A stretch of 64,000 nt of DNA. It comes from Methylovorus menthalis (GTDB taxonomy: Bacteria > Pseudomonadota > Gammaproteobacteria > Burkholderiales > Methylophilaceae). The stretch spans positions 558,001 to 622,000 of the forward strand of contig NZ_JAJAQH010000006.1 in assembly GCF_020523625.1 (NCBI RefSeq). Direction: 5' to 3'. Numbering within the stretch: position 1 is the stretch's first letter; each line of letters starts with the position of its first letter. The notes beneath the pieces were generated by a model that was not told the DNA's origin, made no database searches, and saw only the letters and a program-made list of their open reading frames with translations. A program made the position numbers and the translations under genes. This document shows positions 54,303-62,264 of this stretch, in pieces.

Positions 54303-54560
54303 CTAACGCTGAATTTCGGATTCGTATTCTGGAAAGTAGCGCGCAATCACGGAAAGATCAAAGCTGCGCAAAATGCTGGTGTTGGATTCACGCGCCAGAA
54401 GAAACTCAAATGACCGCATAACGAGGGACGCTGTATCTTCATCTTGATGTGCCAGTTTTCGGGCATATTCCGGCTGCACCGTGACCACATGCGTGGTTGT
54501 TGAGCGGCTGGTCACTTCCACTTCAAACCTACTATTGTCGAGCGGTTTTACCTTGATCAT
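54303..54560 (-). CDS. Conserved hypothetical small protein
   Basis: Not recognised beyond a conserved small soluble protein of 85 aa. It reads IKVKPLDNSRFEVEVTSRSTTTHVVTV, then PEYARKLAHQDEDTASLVMRSFEFLLARE, and ends SILRSFDLSVIARYFPEYESEIQR. Acidic-basic balanced, no cysteine, no membrane segment. It is divergent from htpG, so its promoter region overlaps that of the heat-shock gene. A GGGGAGCAAAC lies upstream of ATG as ribosome site. Confidence 0.7.
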   Translation of the reverse strand: MIKVKPLDNSRFEVEVTSRSTTTHVVTVQPEYARKLAHQDEDTASLVMRSFEFLLARESNTSILRSFDLSVIARYFPEYESEIQR

Positions 54561-54602
54561 GTTTGCTCCCCGGCTGTACTGCGTCAGTTTAGCAAAATCG
54601 CA

Positions 54603-54629
54603 CTTGAAAAAATGACGAATGCCCCAAAT
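54603..54629 (+). promoter_or_regulatory. Sigma-32 heat-shock promoter before htpG
   Basis: CTTGAAA (54603-54609), a 12-base spacer and CCCCAAAT (54622-54629). This is close to the textbook RpoH consensus CTTGAAA-N11-16-CCCCATnT. It lies about 90 bases upstream of the htpG start and points toward that gene, so heat induction is expected. Confidence 0.8.
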
Positions 54630-54716
54630 TTAAAGGCACGTTTTTATGCATGTATGAACCCTGATTTCATACAGCCTGCTTTTTACCAACACTAAAGTTT
54701 TACCATGGGAGTTTAT

Positions 54717-56603
54717 ATGTCGACCGACACCATTCAAAAAGAAACGCTAGGTTTTCAGGCCGAAGTAAAACAACTGTTGCAGTTGATGATTCATTCGCTC
54801 TACAGCAACAAGGAAATTGTGCTGCGCGAGCTGATTTCCAATGCATCTGACGCGGCAGATAAATTGCGCTTTGAGGCGCTGTCTGACAATAGCCTGTATG
54901 GCAATGACAGTGATTTGAAGATTCGTGTGTCCTTCGATAAGGATGCGCGCACGCTGACCATCTCGGATAACGGCATCGGCATGAACCGTGCCGAAGTCAT
55001 CAGCAATATCGGCACCATTGCCAAGTCCGGTACCAAGGAGTTTTTCCAGGCACTGACCGGCGACCAGGCCAAGGATGCCAACCTGATTGGCCAATTTGGC
55101 GTGGGCTTCTACTCTGCTTTTATTCTGGCTGAGAAGGTGACCCTGATTACCCGTCGTGCGGGCAGCGCCGAAGCCGTGAAATGGGAATCGGCAGGCGAGG
55201 GTGACTACACGCTGGAAGCTGTTGAGAAGGCGGGCCGCGGCACCGATATCGTCCTGCATCTGCGTGAAGGCGAAGATGAGTTTCTGAACGACTGGAAGCT
55301 GAAGAGCATTATCCGCAAGTATTCCGACCATATCACGCTGCCCATCATCATGAAGAAGTCGGAGTGGAAAGATGGCGAGCAGGTGCCAACCGATGAGGAT
55401 GAAACCGTGAACAAGGCGTCTGCCTTGTGGGCGCGTGCCAAGAGCGACATCAGCGACGAGGAATACCAGGAGTTTTACAAGCACGTATCGCATGACTTTG
55501 AAAACCCATTGGCCTGGAGCCACAACCGCGTAGAAGGCAAGCAGGAATATATCTCGCTGCTGTATGTGCCGAGCCGCGCGCCGCTGGATTTGTACGACCG
55601 CGAGCGCAAGCATGGCATCAAGCTCTACGTGAAGCGTGTCTTTATCATGGATGATGCCGAAAAGCTGATGCCGCAATACCTGCGCTTTGTACGCGGGGTG
55701 ATTGATAGTGCTGACTTGCCACTGAATGTCTCGCGCGAAATCCTGCAGTCCAGCCGTGATATCGACAATATCAAGGCGGGTTCAGTGAAAAAGGTATTGG
55801 GTCTGCTGGAAGACTTGGCGGAAAACAAGCCTGAAGAGTATGCCGGTTTCTGGAATGAGTTTGGTCGGGTGCTGAAAGAAGGCCCGGGCGAAGACTTTGC
55901 CAACCGCGAGAGAATTGCAGCGCTGCTGCGCTTTGCTTCGACCCATGCGGATACCGATGCGCAAGTGGTGTCGCTGAAGGATTACATCGGCCGCATGAAA
56001 GAAGGCCAGGACAAGATTTATTACATCACGGCCGACAGTTTTTCTGCCGCCCAACATAGCCCGCATCTGGAAATTTTCCGCAAGAAAGGCATTGAGGTTT
56101 TGCTGTTGTCTGACCGCGTGGACGAGTGGATGCTGTCCAGCCTGACCGAGTTTGATGGCAAGGCATTGCAATCGGTGGCGAAGGGCGACCTCGATCTTGG
56201 TAATCTGGAAGACGAAGCTGAAAAAGAGCAGCAGAAGAAAGTGGAAGAAGAAGCGCGTGATCTGATTGAGCGCGTGAAAACGACCCTGGGCGAACGCGTG
56301 AAGGAAGTGCGCGTGACGCACCGCCTGACGGATTCTCCTGCTTGCCTGGTGGCGGGTGAAAACGATCTATCGGGTAATCTTGAGCGGATGCTCAAGGCTG
56401 CCGGGCAGAAAACGCCGGATAGCAAACCTATTCTGGAGGTGAATCCGGAGCACAAGCTGGTCGCCAAGCTCAAGTCCGAGTCAGATGAGGGCCGTTTTGC
56501 CGACCTGGCAAATCTGCTGTTTGATCAGGCCTTGCTGGCGGAAGGCGGGCAGCTGGAAGACCCGGCAAGTTTTGTGCGTCGCATGAATAGCCTGATCAGC
56601 TAA
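54717..56603 (+). CDS. htpG: Chaperone HtpG (bacterial Hsp90)
   Basis: ATP-dependent Hsp90 chaperone, 628 aa from ATG 54717. The GHKL ATPase domain shows [22 protein letters not shown] (about residues 24-45), [25 protein letters not shown] and [21 protein letters not shown]. The middle domain with the catalytic arginine ([13 protein letters not shown]) and C-terminal dimerisation part follow. An ATG at 54705 would add four residues, but GGGAG sits six bases before 54717. A consensus heat-shock promoter precedes it. The gene ends before a strong terminator. Confidence 0.97.
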   Translation: MSTDTIQKETLGFQAEVKQLLQLMIHSLYSNKEIVLRELISNASDAADKLRFEALSDNSLYGNDSDLKIRVSFDKDARTLTISDNGIGMNRAEVISNIGTIAKSGTKEFFQALTGDQAKDANLIGQFGVGFYSAFILAEKVTLITRRAGSAEAVKWESAGEGDYTLEAVEKAGRGTDIVLHLREGEDEFLNDWKLKSIIRKYSDHITLPIIMKKSEWKDGEQVPTDEDETVNKASALWARAKSDISDEEYQEFYKHVSHDFENPLAWSHNRVEGKQEYISLLYVPSRAPLDLYDRERKHGIKLYVKRVFIMDDAEKLMPQYLRFVRGVIDSADLPLNVSREILQSSRDIDNIKAGSVKKVLGLLEDLAENKPEEYAGFWNEFGRVLKEGPGEDFANRERIAALLRFASTHADTDAQVVSLKDYIGRMKEGQDKIYYITADSFSAAQHSPHLEIFRKKGIEVLLLSDRVDEWMLSSLTEFDGKALQSVAKGDLDLGNLEDEAEKEQQKKVEEEARDLIERVKTTLGERVKEVRVTHRLTDSPACLVAGENDLSGNLERMLKAAGQKTPDSKPILEVNPEHKLVAKLKSESDEGRFADLANLLFDQALLAEGGQLEDPASFVRRMNSLIS

Positions 56604-56627
56604 TACGTAACGCGCTGTTGTACCCCC

Positions 56628-56655
56628 AAATGCCCCGCTTGCCGGGGCATTTTTA
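56628..56655 (+). terminator. Rho-independent terminator after htpG
   Basis: AAATGCCCCG-CTTG-CCGGGGCATTTTT: perfect GC-rich stem with four-base loop and T tail, 25 bases after the htpG stop. Confidence 0.9.
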
Positions 56656-56790
56656 TGCATGGAATACCTGACAGCTGGTCGGTTTCATCATCCTGTCACA
56701 CACCATCTTTACATTCTGCGCTGACGTGTCTGCCCGCACACGCAGACATTCAGCACACAGCAAACACACACATATAACAAGGATGGGAAG

Positions 56791-58278
56791 ATGAAAAAGA
56801 AACTGATCACACTGGCGGTTTCCGCCCTTTGCCTGCCGGCGATATCGTTCGCCGCGGACACGCTGAGCCTGAGCAAGCTCTGGACATATAACCACGCATC
56901 CACAGGTGTGGCTGGGCAAACCTCTGAAATTTCGGCTTATGACAAGCTCACCAACACCGTATGGGTGGCTGGCATTAATGGCGTTGATGTATTGAATGCG
57001 AGCAGCGGCAGTCTGGTGCAGCACATTGATACCACAGCCTATGGCTCCATCAATAGCGTTGCCATTCATAATGGCCTGGCTGCTTTTGCCATCGAATCCA
57101 CCGTGGATCGTACAGCCCCTGGTGTGGTCAAGCTGTTTGATACCTCCAGCCGTGCGCTGACTTCCGGGGTGAATTCGATCACCGTAGGCGCCTTGCCCGA
57201 CATGTTGACCTTTACTGCCGATGGTTCGCGTCTGCTGGTGGCCAATGAAGCCACGCCTACCAACTATGCGGGATATGATCCTGCCGGAAGTGTCAGCGTG
57301 ATCAATATGACGTCGCGCAGTGTGATTACGAATGCAGGTTTCATCGGCGTACCCACGACCGGCAGCAATATCCGCACCAATACCGGCATGGATTATGAGC
57401 CGGAATATATTGCCGTTAACAAGGCGGGCTCCAAGGCTTATGTGTCTTTGCAGGAAGCCAATGCCATTGGCGTGCTTGATCTTAAGACCAACAGCTTCAG
57501 CAGTGTGATTGGTCTTGGCACCAAGGATTTCAGCCAGCCTGGCAACTGGATAGACCCCAGCCACAAGGATGGCAAGGTTGAGTTGCGTGCCAGCGACGTG
57601 AAGGGTCTGTACCAGCCAGATTCAATGGCAGCATATGAAGTGGGTGGTAAAACCTTTATCGTGATGGCGAACGAAGGCGATACCCGTGAAGATGACGGCG
57701 ACAAGGCACGCGTAAAAGATGTTCCGGCTCTGAAAGCATCGGCTCCTGCGGACTTGAAAGAGCTGAATATTTCTGTGACTGATTCTACACCAGGCAATCT
57801 GGTGACATTCGGTGCCCGCTCCTTCTCGATTCGCGACGCTTCAGGCGCTATTGTGTTTGATAGTGGCAACCAGCTGGATGCCAAGGCCATTGAGCTGGGC
57901 ATCTACGATGATGGCCGTAGTGATGACAAAGGCGTGGAGCCTGAAGGCGTTGCCTTGCTGGAGCTGGGTGGCCGCACTTTGGCCTTTATTGGTCTGGAGC
58001 GCACGCTCAAAAGCGCCGTGGCGATCTATGACGTGACCGACCCCAGCAAAGCCAGTTTCCTGGATATGATCGTGACCGATGGCGATGTGGCTCCAGAAGG
58101 CCTGATGACATTTATCCACGACGGCAAATACTATTTATCGATTGCCAACGAAGTGAGCGGCACAACCAGTCTTTATAGCATTTCCGGTGTATCGCCAGTG
58201 CCGGAAGCCCAGACCTACGGTATGCTGTTGGCAGGGATAGGGCTGATTGGTTTTGTGACATATCGTCGCAAAGTTTGA
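56791..58278 (+). CDS. Choice-of-anchor I beta-propeller protein with PEP-CTERM sorting signal
   Basis: Exported 495-aa protein. A signal peptide (about residues 1-22, ISFAADT) is followed by a repeated beta-propeller: WTYNHASTGVAGQTSEISAYDKLTNTVWVAGINGVDV, LPDMLTFTADGSRLLVANEATP, EYIAVNKAGSKAYVSLQEANAIGVL, and a calcium-like acidic DDGRSDDKGVEPEG loop. This is the choice-of-anchor I layout related to phytase-like propellers. The C-terminus SPVPEAQTYGMLLAGIGLIGF then YRRK is a PEP-CTERM signal: VPEA motif, hydrophobic helix and basic end, for exosortase cleavage. No exosortase is in the window, so the partner lies elsewhere. AAGGATGGGAAG is the ribosome site. Confidence 0.85.
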   Translation: MKKKLITLAVSALCLPAISFAADTLSLSKLWTYNHASTGVAGQTSEISAYDKLTNTVWVAGINGVDVLNASSGSLVQHIDTTAYGSINSVAIHNGLAAFAIESTVDRTAPGVVKLFDTSSRALTSGVNSITVGALPDMLTFTADGSRLLVANEATPTNYAGYDPAGSVSVINMTSRSVITNAGFIGVPTTGSNIRTNTGMDYEPEYIAVNKAGSKAYVSLQEANAIGVLDLKTNSFSSVIGLGTKDFSQPGNWIDPSHKDGKVELRASDVKGLYQPDSMAAYEVGGKTFIVMANEGDTREDDGDKARVKDVPALKASAPADLKELNISVTDSTPGNLVTFGARSFSIRDASGAIVFDSGNQLDAKAIELGIYDDGRSDDKGVEPEGVALLELGGRTLAFIGLERTLKSAVAIYDVTDPSKASFLDMIVTDGDVAPEGLMTFIHDGKYYLSIANEVSGTTSLYSISGVSPVPEAQTYGMLLAGIGLIGFVTYRRKV

Positions 58279-58307
58279 TGCCCCGAGGATTGCAGCGCTG
58301 AAGTATC

Positions 58308-58334
58308 AAGCCACCGCAGTTGCGGTGGCTTTTT
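58308..58334 (+). terminator. Rho-independent terminator after the PEP-CTERM gene
   Basis: AAGCCACCGCA-GT-TGCGGTGGCTTTTT: perfect 11-base stem with small loop and T tail, 29 bases after the stop codon. Confidence 0.9.
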
Positions 58335-58382
58335 CATTTGTGGATGTTATTTACCTGAATTTTCATGATGCGTGTTGACTTA

Positions 58383-58401
58383 ACAAATGCGAATCATTAT
58401 C
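58383..58401 (+). promoter_or_regulatory. Fur box before the small-protein/S4-paralogue unit
   Basis: The 19-mer around AATCATTATC matches the Fur consensus GATAATGATAATCATTATC at 14 of 19 positions, the right half perfectly. It lies 30-50 bases before the GTG start at 58433, in the expected promoter position, so iron-repressed transcription is likely. Confidence 0.65.
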
Positions 58402-58432
58402 ATTATTAAAACTTGGTTAACAAGGACTGGCC

Positions 58433-58711
58433 GTGAAACCTAAAGAAGCGATATTTGATCCGGAATTGCCCAATGCGAATGCTGTGCTGGCTTCGCTGTG
58501 CTGCGTGACTGCGCGTTATGCCAGTCATCCTTCGGCTGAGCTGGCCGAGCTGGCGCTGGATCTTTCCCGCAAGCTGACTGCTCCGCAATATGCTGAATCG
58601 AAGCTGGTGTCTGAAGTGGCACAACGGCTGATGCGCGATTGGGAAGCCATCGCCCACGAGCAGCATGCCATGCAGTCGGTCGTGGTGCCGGGCAGTCGTC
58701 ATCTGCAATAA
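58433..58711 (+). CDS. Small conserved hypothetical protein under Fur box
   Basis: Not recognised. A soluble 92-aa protein starting at GTG, six bases after an AAGGA site. It is mainly helical: DPELPNANAVLASLCCVTARYASHPSAELAELALDLSRKL, then YAESKLVSEVAQRLMRDWEAIAHEQHA. A Cys-Cys pair near residue 23 is the only notable feature. It begins 32 bases after a Fur box and is followed 40 bases later by an S4 paralogue, so both may form an iron-regulated unit. I cannot assign a function. Confidence 0.65.
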   Translation: MKPKEAIFDPELPNANAVLASLCCVTARYASHPSAELAELALDLSRKLTAPQYAESKLVSEVAQRLMRDWEAIAHEQHAMQSVVVPGSRHLQ

Positions 58712-58750
58712 GTCCAAACTAAAACATCATCGATATCGGAGTGTAGAGTT

Positions 58751-59368
58751 ATGTCTCGTTTTACCGGCCCCCGGCTCAAAGTCATGCGCGCATTGGGCGT
58801 GGATTTACCAGGCCTTTCCCGCAAAAGCATAGAGCAGCGCCCCACACCGCCTGGCCAACATGGTGCCAAGGCCGTACGCCGAAAGAAGTCTGATTTCGGC
58901 ATCAAGCTGATGGAGAAGCAGAAGCTGCGTTTCAACTACGGCTTGTCCGAGCGTCAGTTGCGCCGCCTGATGGTGGATGCACGCCGCGGCAAGGCGCCTA
59001 CCGGTGAAACACTATTGCAGTTGCTGGAACGCCGACTGGATAACGTGGTGTTCCGCGCAGGATTTGCACCCACCATCGCCGCTGCACGTCAGCTGGTATC
59101 GCATCGTCACCTGCAATTGAATGGCAAGGTGGTGAATATTCCGTCTATTCGCTTGAGAATTGGCGATGAGGTCAGCCTGAAACCAGCCAGTGCGCAGATT
59201 CCTATCGTCAATGAAACATTGAAAGACATGCCCCTGATTCGCCCGGAATGGTTGGGTTGGGATGAAACGCAGCGCGTTGCTCGTATCGCGCATTTGCCTG
59301 CTGCAGAAGATGTACCGTTCCCGGTAGATGTGCAGCAGGTGGTTGAGTATTACGCCAACAGACTCTAG
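58751..59368 (+). CDS. rpsD2: Cysteine-free ribosomal protein S4 paralogue
   Basis: A 205-aa S4 protein, away from the ribosomal operon that normally carries rpsD. It retains the N-terminal SRFTGPRLKVMRALG, the PGQHGAKAVRRKKSDFGIKLMEKQKLRF region, the S4 RNA-binding domain LLQLLERRLDNVVFRAGFAPTIAAARQLVSHRHLQLNGKVVNIPS, and a normal C-terminus. It has no cysteine anywhere, so it cannot hold the zinc of C+ S4 types. Paralogues of zinc ribosomal proteins are known as metal-starvation replacements. It sits 40 bases after a Fur-box-controlled small gene, with ATCGGAGTGTAGAGTT before ATG. Confidence 0.88.
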   Translation: MSRFTGPRLKVMRALGVDLPGLSRKSIEQRPTPPGQHGAKAVRRKKSDFGIKLMEKQKLRFNYGLSERQLRRLMVDARRGKAPTGETLLQLLERRLDNVVFRAGFAPTIAAARQLVSHRHLQLNGKVVNIPSIRLRIGDEVSLKPASAQIPIVNETLKDMPLIRPEWLGWDETQRVARIAHLPAAEDVPFPVDVQQVVEYYANRL

Positions 59369-59397
59369 TTCTGCTGGTTGTTCGTGGTCTCCTCTCT

Positions 59398-59427
59398 CGG
59401 TCGTCGTTGCTGGCGGCCGTTTTTTTT
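59398..59427 (+). terminator. Probable terminator after the S4 paralogue
   Basis: CGGTCG-(10-base loop)-CGGCCG stem (one G-T pair) followed directly by eight T residues, 30 bases after the stop. Stem is short, so confidence is moderate. Confidence 0.5.
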
Positions 59428-59495
59428 AGGGAAAAAATCCCTGTTCCGATGGCTATTCAACGTGAATAATCAATTGTAAAATTAGGCTTGACCGT

Positions 59496-59514
59496 CTAAT
59501 TGAGAATCGTTATC
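59496..59514 (+). promoter_or_regulatory. Fur box before hemP-tonB-exbBD
   Basis: The 19-mer around AATCGTTATC matches the Fur consensus at 13 of 19 positions, including nine of ten in the right half. It is about 60-80 bases upstream of hemP, in an AT-rich promoter region, so iron repression is expected. Confidence 0.6.
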
Positions 59515-59574
59515 ATTTGTTTTATCCTGAGTTGATTATCTCGGGTTCAATTATTGGGTTCAAGTGAGGGTCAT

Positions 59575-59772
59575 ATGACATCGACTACATTGTTAACAGA
59601 TGCACCTCGAGGGGTGGATGCCAGTGTGCAACCGTCCATGACGAACGCGAAGATGCGTCAACTTGACAGCAAAGAGCTGTTTAATGGACAACGCGAACTA
59701 GAGATTGCACACGGCGATCAAACCTATCGTCTGCGGCTCACCCGTCAGGGCAAGCTGATTCTGACGAAGTAA
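59575..59772 (+). CDS. hemP: Haemin uptake protein HemP
   Basis: A 65-aa protein of the HemP family, which is linked to haem uptake operons and, in some bacteria, acts as an activator of the haem-receptor gene. The C-terminal signature is LDSKELFNGQRELEIAHGDQTYRLRLTRQGKLILTK. ATG 59575 (MTSTTLL) follows GTGAGGGTCAT; a TTG at 59554 is an in-frame alternative. A Fur box lies about 60-80 bases upstream. It starts the unit with the 80-aa gene, tonB and exbBD. No haem receptor gene is in the window. Confidence 0.87.
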   Translation: MTSTTLLTDAPRGVDASVQPSMTNAKMRQLDSKELFNGQRELEIAHGDQTYRLRLTRQGKLILTK

Positions 59773-59782
59773 AGGAGTCCGT

Positions 59783-60025
59783 ATGAAACCGGAAAATCCT
59801 TGTAAGCGCATTGTGCTGGCGGGTAACGACGGCTGCAGGATTTTATTCTGCGAAGAGTGCAATGTGGCCGAGCTGGAAGTGGGCGCGCTGAGCCTGAGGC
59901 TGGATATGCAGGCGTTTGGCACACTGGCTGAATTGCTGCAGGAAGGCGCTGCCAGAATGGCCGTATTTAATGCAGTACGAGAAAGAAATGATGCAATGAT
60001 GAATGGGGTAGGGAATGTACACTGA
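59783..60025 (+). CDS. Small conserved protein in the TonB operon
   Basis: Not recognised. An 80-aa soluble protein reading KPENPCKRIVLAGNDGCRILFCEECNVAELEVGALSLRLD and ending AVFNAVRERNDAMM. Cysteines at C7, C18, C23 and C26 (CRILFCEEC pattern) suggest a zinc or iron site, or a thiol switch. The gene begins 10 bases after hemP and overlaps tonB by 11 bases, so it is certainly in the operon. In beta-proteobacteria small genes of this kind accompany hemP and tonB, but no role is known to me. Confidence 0.65.
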   Translation: MKPENPCKRIVLAGNDGCRILFCEECNVAELEVGALSLRLDMQAFGTLAELLQEGAARMAVFNAVRERNDAMMNGVGNVH

Positions 60026-60797
60026 AATGAGGCTGGTAAAGCCTTCATTCCAATCAGCGCAAGCGCCAAATGCCATGATCCGGGGCCTGAAGCCTCGCGG
60101 TGGCAACCAGGGTGGTCAAACACCATCGCGTGCTTCCTATTCGGCCTTGTTGGCGGTGTTGATGGCACATGCCGCGATTTTTGCCGCCGTGGTCTGGCTC
60201 AAGCCCGAAGAAGTGCGTATCGAACAGCCTGATACCCCGATGGTCGTGAATCTTGTGAGTGACCCCAAGTCCATTACTGAAGAGCCGCAACCCGAGCCTA
60301 CCCCCCCCAAGCCGGTCGTCAAGATTCAAAAGCAGAAGCCGGTAAAACAGCAAATCAAGCCCACACCTGAACCACAGCCACAAGTGGCTGAGCCGCAGCC
60401 TGCCGCTCCGGTAGAGGCGCCCCGTGTGGTGCAGGATGCCAAGCCTACGCCCCCGCCGCCTCCCGCCGAGATCGTGGAAAAAGCGCCACCGCCTCCGCCA
60501 CCTGAAACACATGAGCCTGAACTGGTTACCGGTGTGGCCTATCTGTATGAGCCTGAGCGCAAATATCCCATGTTGTCCAAGCGCCTCAAAGAAGAGGGCA
60601 AGGTCAGGATGAAGGTACGCATTTCAGCCACTGGCATCCCGGAAGATATTCAATTGCTGGAACGTTCCGGGTTTGAGCGATTGGACAATGCAGCGGTGGA
60701 TTGGCTGAAAGCCGCCCGCTTCACGCCTTACCGCAAAAATGGGAAAGCAGTCAGTGTTTACGCTATCGTACCCATGAGCTACTCGCTGCACGATTAG
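60015..60797 (+). CDS. tonB: TonB energy-transducing protein
   Basis: Inner-membrane anchored periplasmic protein of 260 aa that transmits proton-motive force to outer-membrane receptors. A cytosolic segment (about residues 1-42) is followed by one transmembrane helix (ALLAVLMAHAAIFAAVVWL, about 45-63), a long proline-rich spacer (about 85-165, PEPTPPKPVVKIQ, PPPPPAEIVEK) and the C-terminal domain with YPMLSKRLKEEGKVRMKVRIS. The 11-base overlap with the preceding gene could mean the start is a later ATG. It is followed by exbB and exbD, a complete TonB motor set. Confidence 0.93.
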   Translation: MYTEMRLVKPSFQSAQAPNAMIRGLKPRGGNQGGQTPSRASYSALLAVLMAHAAIFAAVVWLKPEEVRIEQPDTPMVVNLVSDPKSITEEPQPEPTPPKPVVKIQKQKPVKQQIKPTPEPQPQVAEPQPAAPVEAPRVVQDAKPTPPPPPAEIVEKAPPPPPPETHEPELVTGVAYLYEPERKYPMLSKRLKEEGKVRMKVRISATGIPEDIQLLERSGFERLDNAAVDWLKAARFTPYRKNGKAVSVYAIVPMSYSLHD

Positions 60798-60853
60798 TGA
60801 CCAGTTTATTAAAAGCACCATCATTATTTAGTTAAAAAAAGAAGGAATATTGC

Positions 60854-61597
60854 ATGCAAAGCGGTTACGAGTTTAATGGTCTGGCCTTTATTACCGATGG
60901 CGGCGTGGTTTCAATCACCGTCGCTCTCTGTCTCTTGGTCATGTCTGTCGCCAGCTGGTACCTGATTATTGTGAAAGGGATCCAGTCGCTGCGCCTGCGT
61001 GCAGCTTCGCGCAATTACAGCCAGCGTTTTTGGGATGCCAGCTCGCTGGAAGTTGCCATCCGTGAAAATGGCGTTTCCACGCCGATGTCGCGCCTGGCCA
61101 ATCAGGCGGTGGAAGCTGCAGAGCATCATCAGCGTCACGCGTCCAAGCGTCTGGCCGATGCCTGCAATCAGGATGAGTTTGTGGCACGCAGCATGCGTCG
61201 CGTCATCAGCGATGAAGGTGCGCGTCTGGAAAATGGTCTCACCATACTGGCGTCTGTAGGTAGTGTTGCGCCGTTCGTTGGTCTGTTTGGTACCGTGTGG
61301 GGTATTTACCACGCGCTAGCCAGCATCAGCATGAGTGGTCAGGCCACGCTGGATAAGGTGGCAGGTCCGGTAGGCGAGGCGCTGATCATGACGGCGTTTG
61401 GTCTGGCAGTGGCGATTCCTGCTGTGCTGGCATACAACGCCCTGGTTCGCAGCAATCGTGTGTTGATGGCGCAACTGGACAGCTTTGCCAACGATCTGCA
61501 TGTCTTGCTGACCACCGGCGCTCCACTGACCCATGGCAATACGCCCGGAGAAAGCGCACTAAAGCCCCAAAGTCACCTTAAAGAGGTGACAGCATGA
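60854..61597 (+). CDS. exbB: ExbB/TolQ-type motor protein
   Basis: Proton-channel subunit of the TonB motor, 247 aa. Three membrane helices: about residues 18-40 (GVVSITVALCLLVMSVASWYLI), 128-150 (LASVGSVAPFVGLFGTVWGIYH) and 175-197 (EALIMTAFGLAVAIPAVLAYN). The MotA/TolQ signature LEKGLTILASVGSVAPFVGL-like ENGLTILASVGSVAPFVGLFGTVWGI is present. The ATG follows AAGGAATATTGC. It overlaps exbD by four bases. Confidence 0.93.
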   Translation: MQSGYEFNGLAFITDGGVVSITVALCLLVMSVASWYLIIVKGIQSLRLRAASRNYSQRFWDASSLEVAIRENGVSTPMSRLANQAVEAAEHHQRHASKRLADACNQDEFVARSMRRVISDEGARLENGLTILASVGSVAPFVGLFGTVWGIYHALASISMSGQATLDKVAGPVGEALIMTAFGLAVAIPAVLAYNALVRSNRVLMAQLDSFANDLHVLLTTGAPLTHGNTPGESALKPQSHLKEVTA

Positions 61598-62019
61598 TCG
61601 GTTCAGGCAACGGTTTTGGCTCGGGTAGTCACTCTGCCCCGATGGCCGAGATTAATACCACGCCGCTAGTGGATGTTATGCTAGTGCTGCTGGTGATCTT
61701 CATCATCACAGCACCTTTGCTGACCCACGCCGTGCGCATTGATCTGCCACAGGCCAGCAGCCAGCCTCTTCCAGAAAAACCCGAGTCGTTCACGATCTCG
61801 ATTGATAACGCCGGGCAGATTTACTGGAACGATACCCCGCTGGTTGAAGGCGAACTCGTGCTCAAGCTGGAGCAGGCCTCCAAGAAAGAGCCGCAGCCTG
61901 ATATCAATCTGCGTGCCGACAAGGAAACCCGCTACGAAGTCATCGCCAAGGTGATGGCAGATGCCAAGAATGCGGGCGTGCAAAAGCTGGGGTTTGTTAG
62001 CGAGCCCGCTTCAAACTAG
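61594..62019 (+). CDS. exbD: ExbD/TolR-type motor protein
   Basis: Small motor subunit of 141 aa. N-terminal cytosolic piece, then one transmembrane helix (VDVMLVLLVIFIITAPLL, about residues 27-44) with the channel Asp at its start (PLVDVMLVLLVIFI), then the periplasmic domain (QASSQPLPEKPESFTISID, EPQPDINLRADKETRYEVIAKVMADAKNAG). It ends AGVQKLGFVSEP, which is typical. It overlaps exbB and is followed by a terminator. Confidence 0.93.
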   Translation: MIGSGNGFGSGSHSAPMAEINTTPLVDVMLVLLVIFIITAPLLTHAVRIDLPQASSQPLPEKPESFTISIDNAGQIYWNDTPLVEGELVLKLEQASKKEPQPDINLRADKETRYEVIAKVMADAKNAGVQKLGFVSEPASN

Positions 62020-62046
62020 GCTTGATTCTGTATCCTTGGTTTCAAC

Positions 62047-62072
62047 AAAACCCCGCCCGCAGGCGGGGTTTT
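62047..62072 (+). terminator. Rho-independent terminator after exbD
   Basis: AAAACCCCGCC-CGCA-GGCGGGGTTTT: perfect stem with four-base loop and T tail, 28 bases after the exbD stop. Confidence 0.92.
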
Positions 62073-62264
62073 GCTTTTGTGCTATCCACATTCGCGCATT
62101 AAACGGGCTTGTTTTTTGCTAGACTAGATGACAAGTCGTCACTGTGCGCTGCGTGCCTGCTGAAATGTTGAGTGGATTTTCCTGCCTGGGAATGTCATCT
62201 CCAGATCACGGTGGGCCGTTAGCCTGTACTGAATCTCCAGATATATGACAGGAATCTAACCGCC

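Noticed and set aside
54747-55676. Long antisense frame in htpG (309 codons)
   Set aside because: Shadow of htpG with no start region, no ribosome site, and no recognisable domain.
56653-57564. Antisense frame in the PEP-CTERM gene (303 codons)
   Set aside because: The sense gene has a signal peptide, propeller motifs and a sorting tail; the antisense frame shows none and overlaps the htpG terminator.
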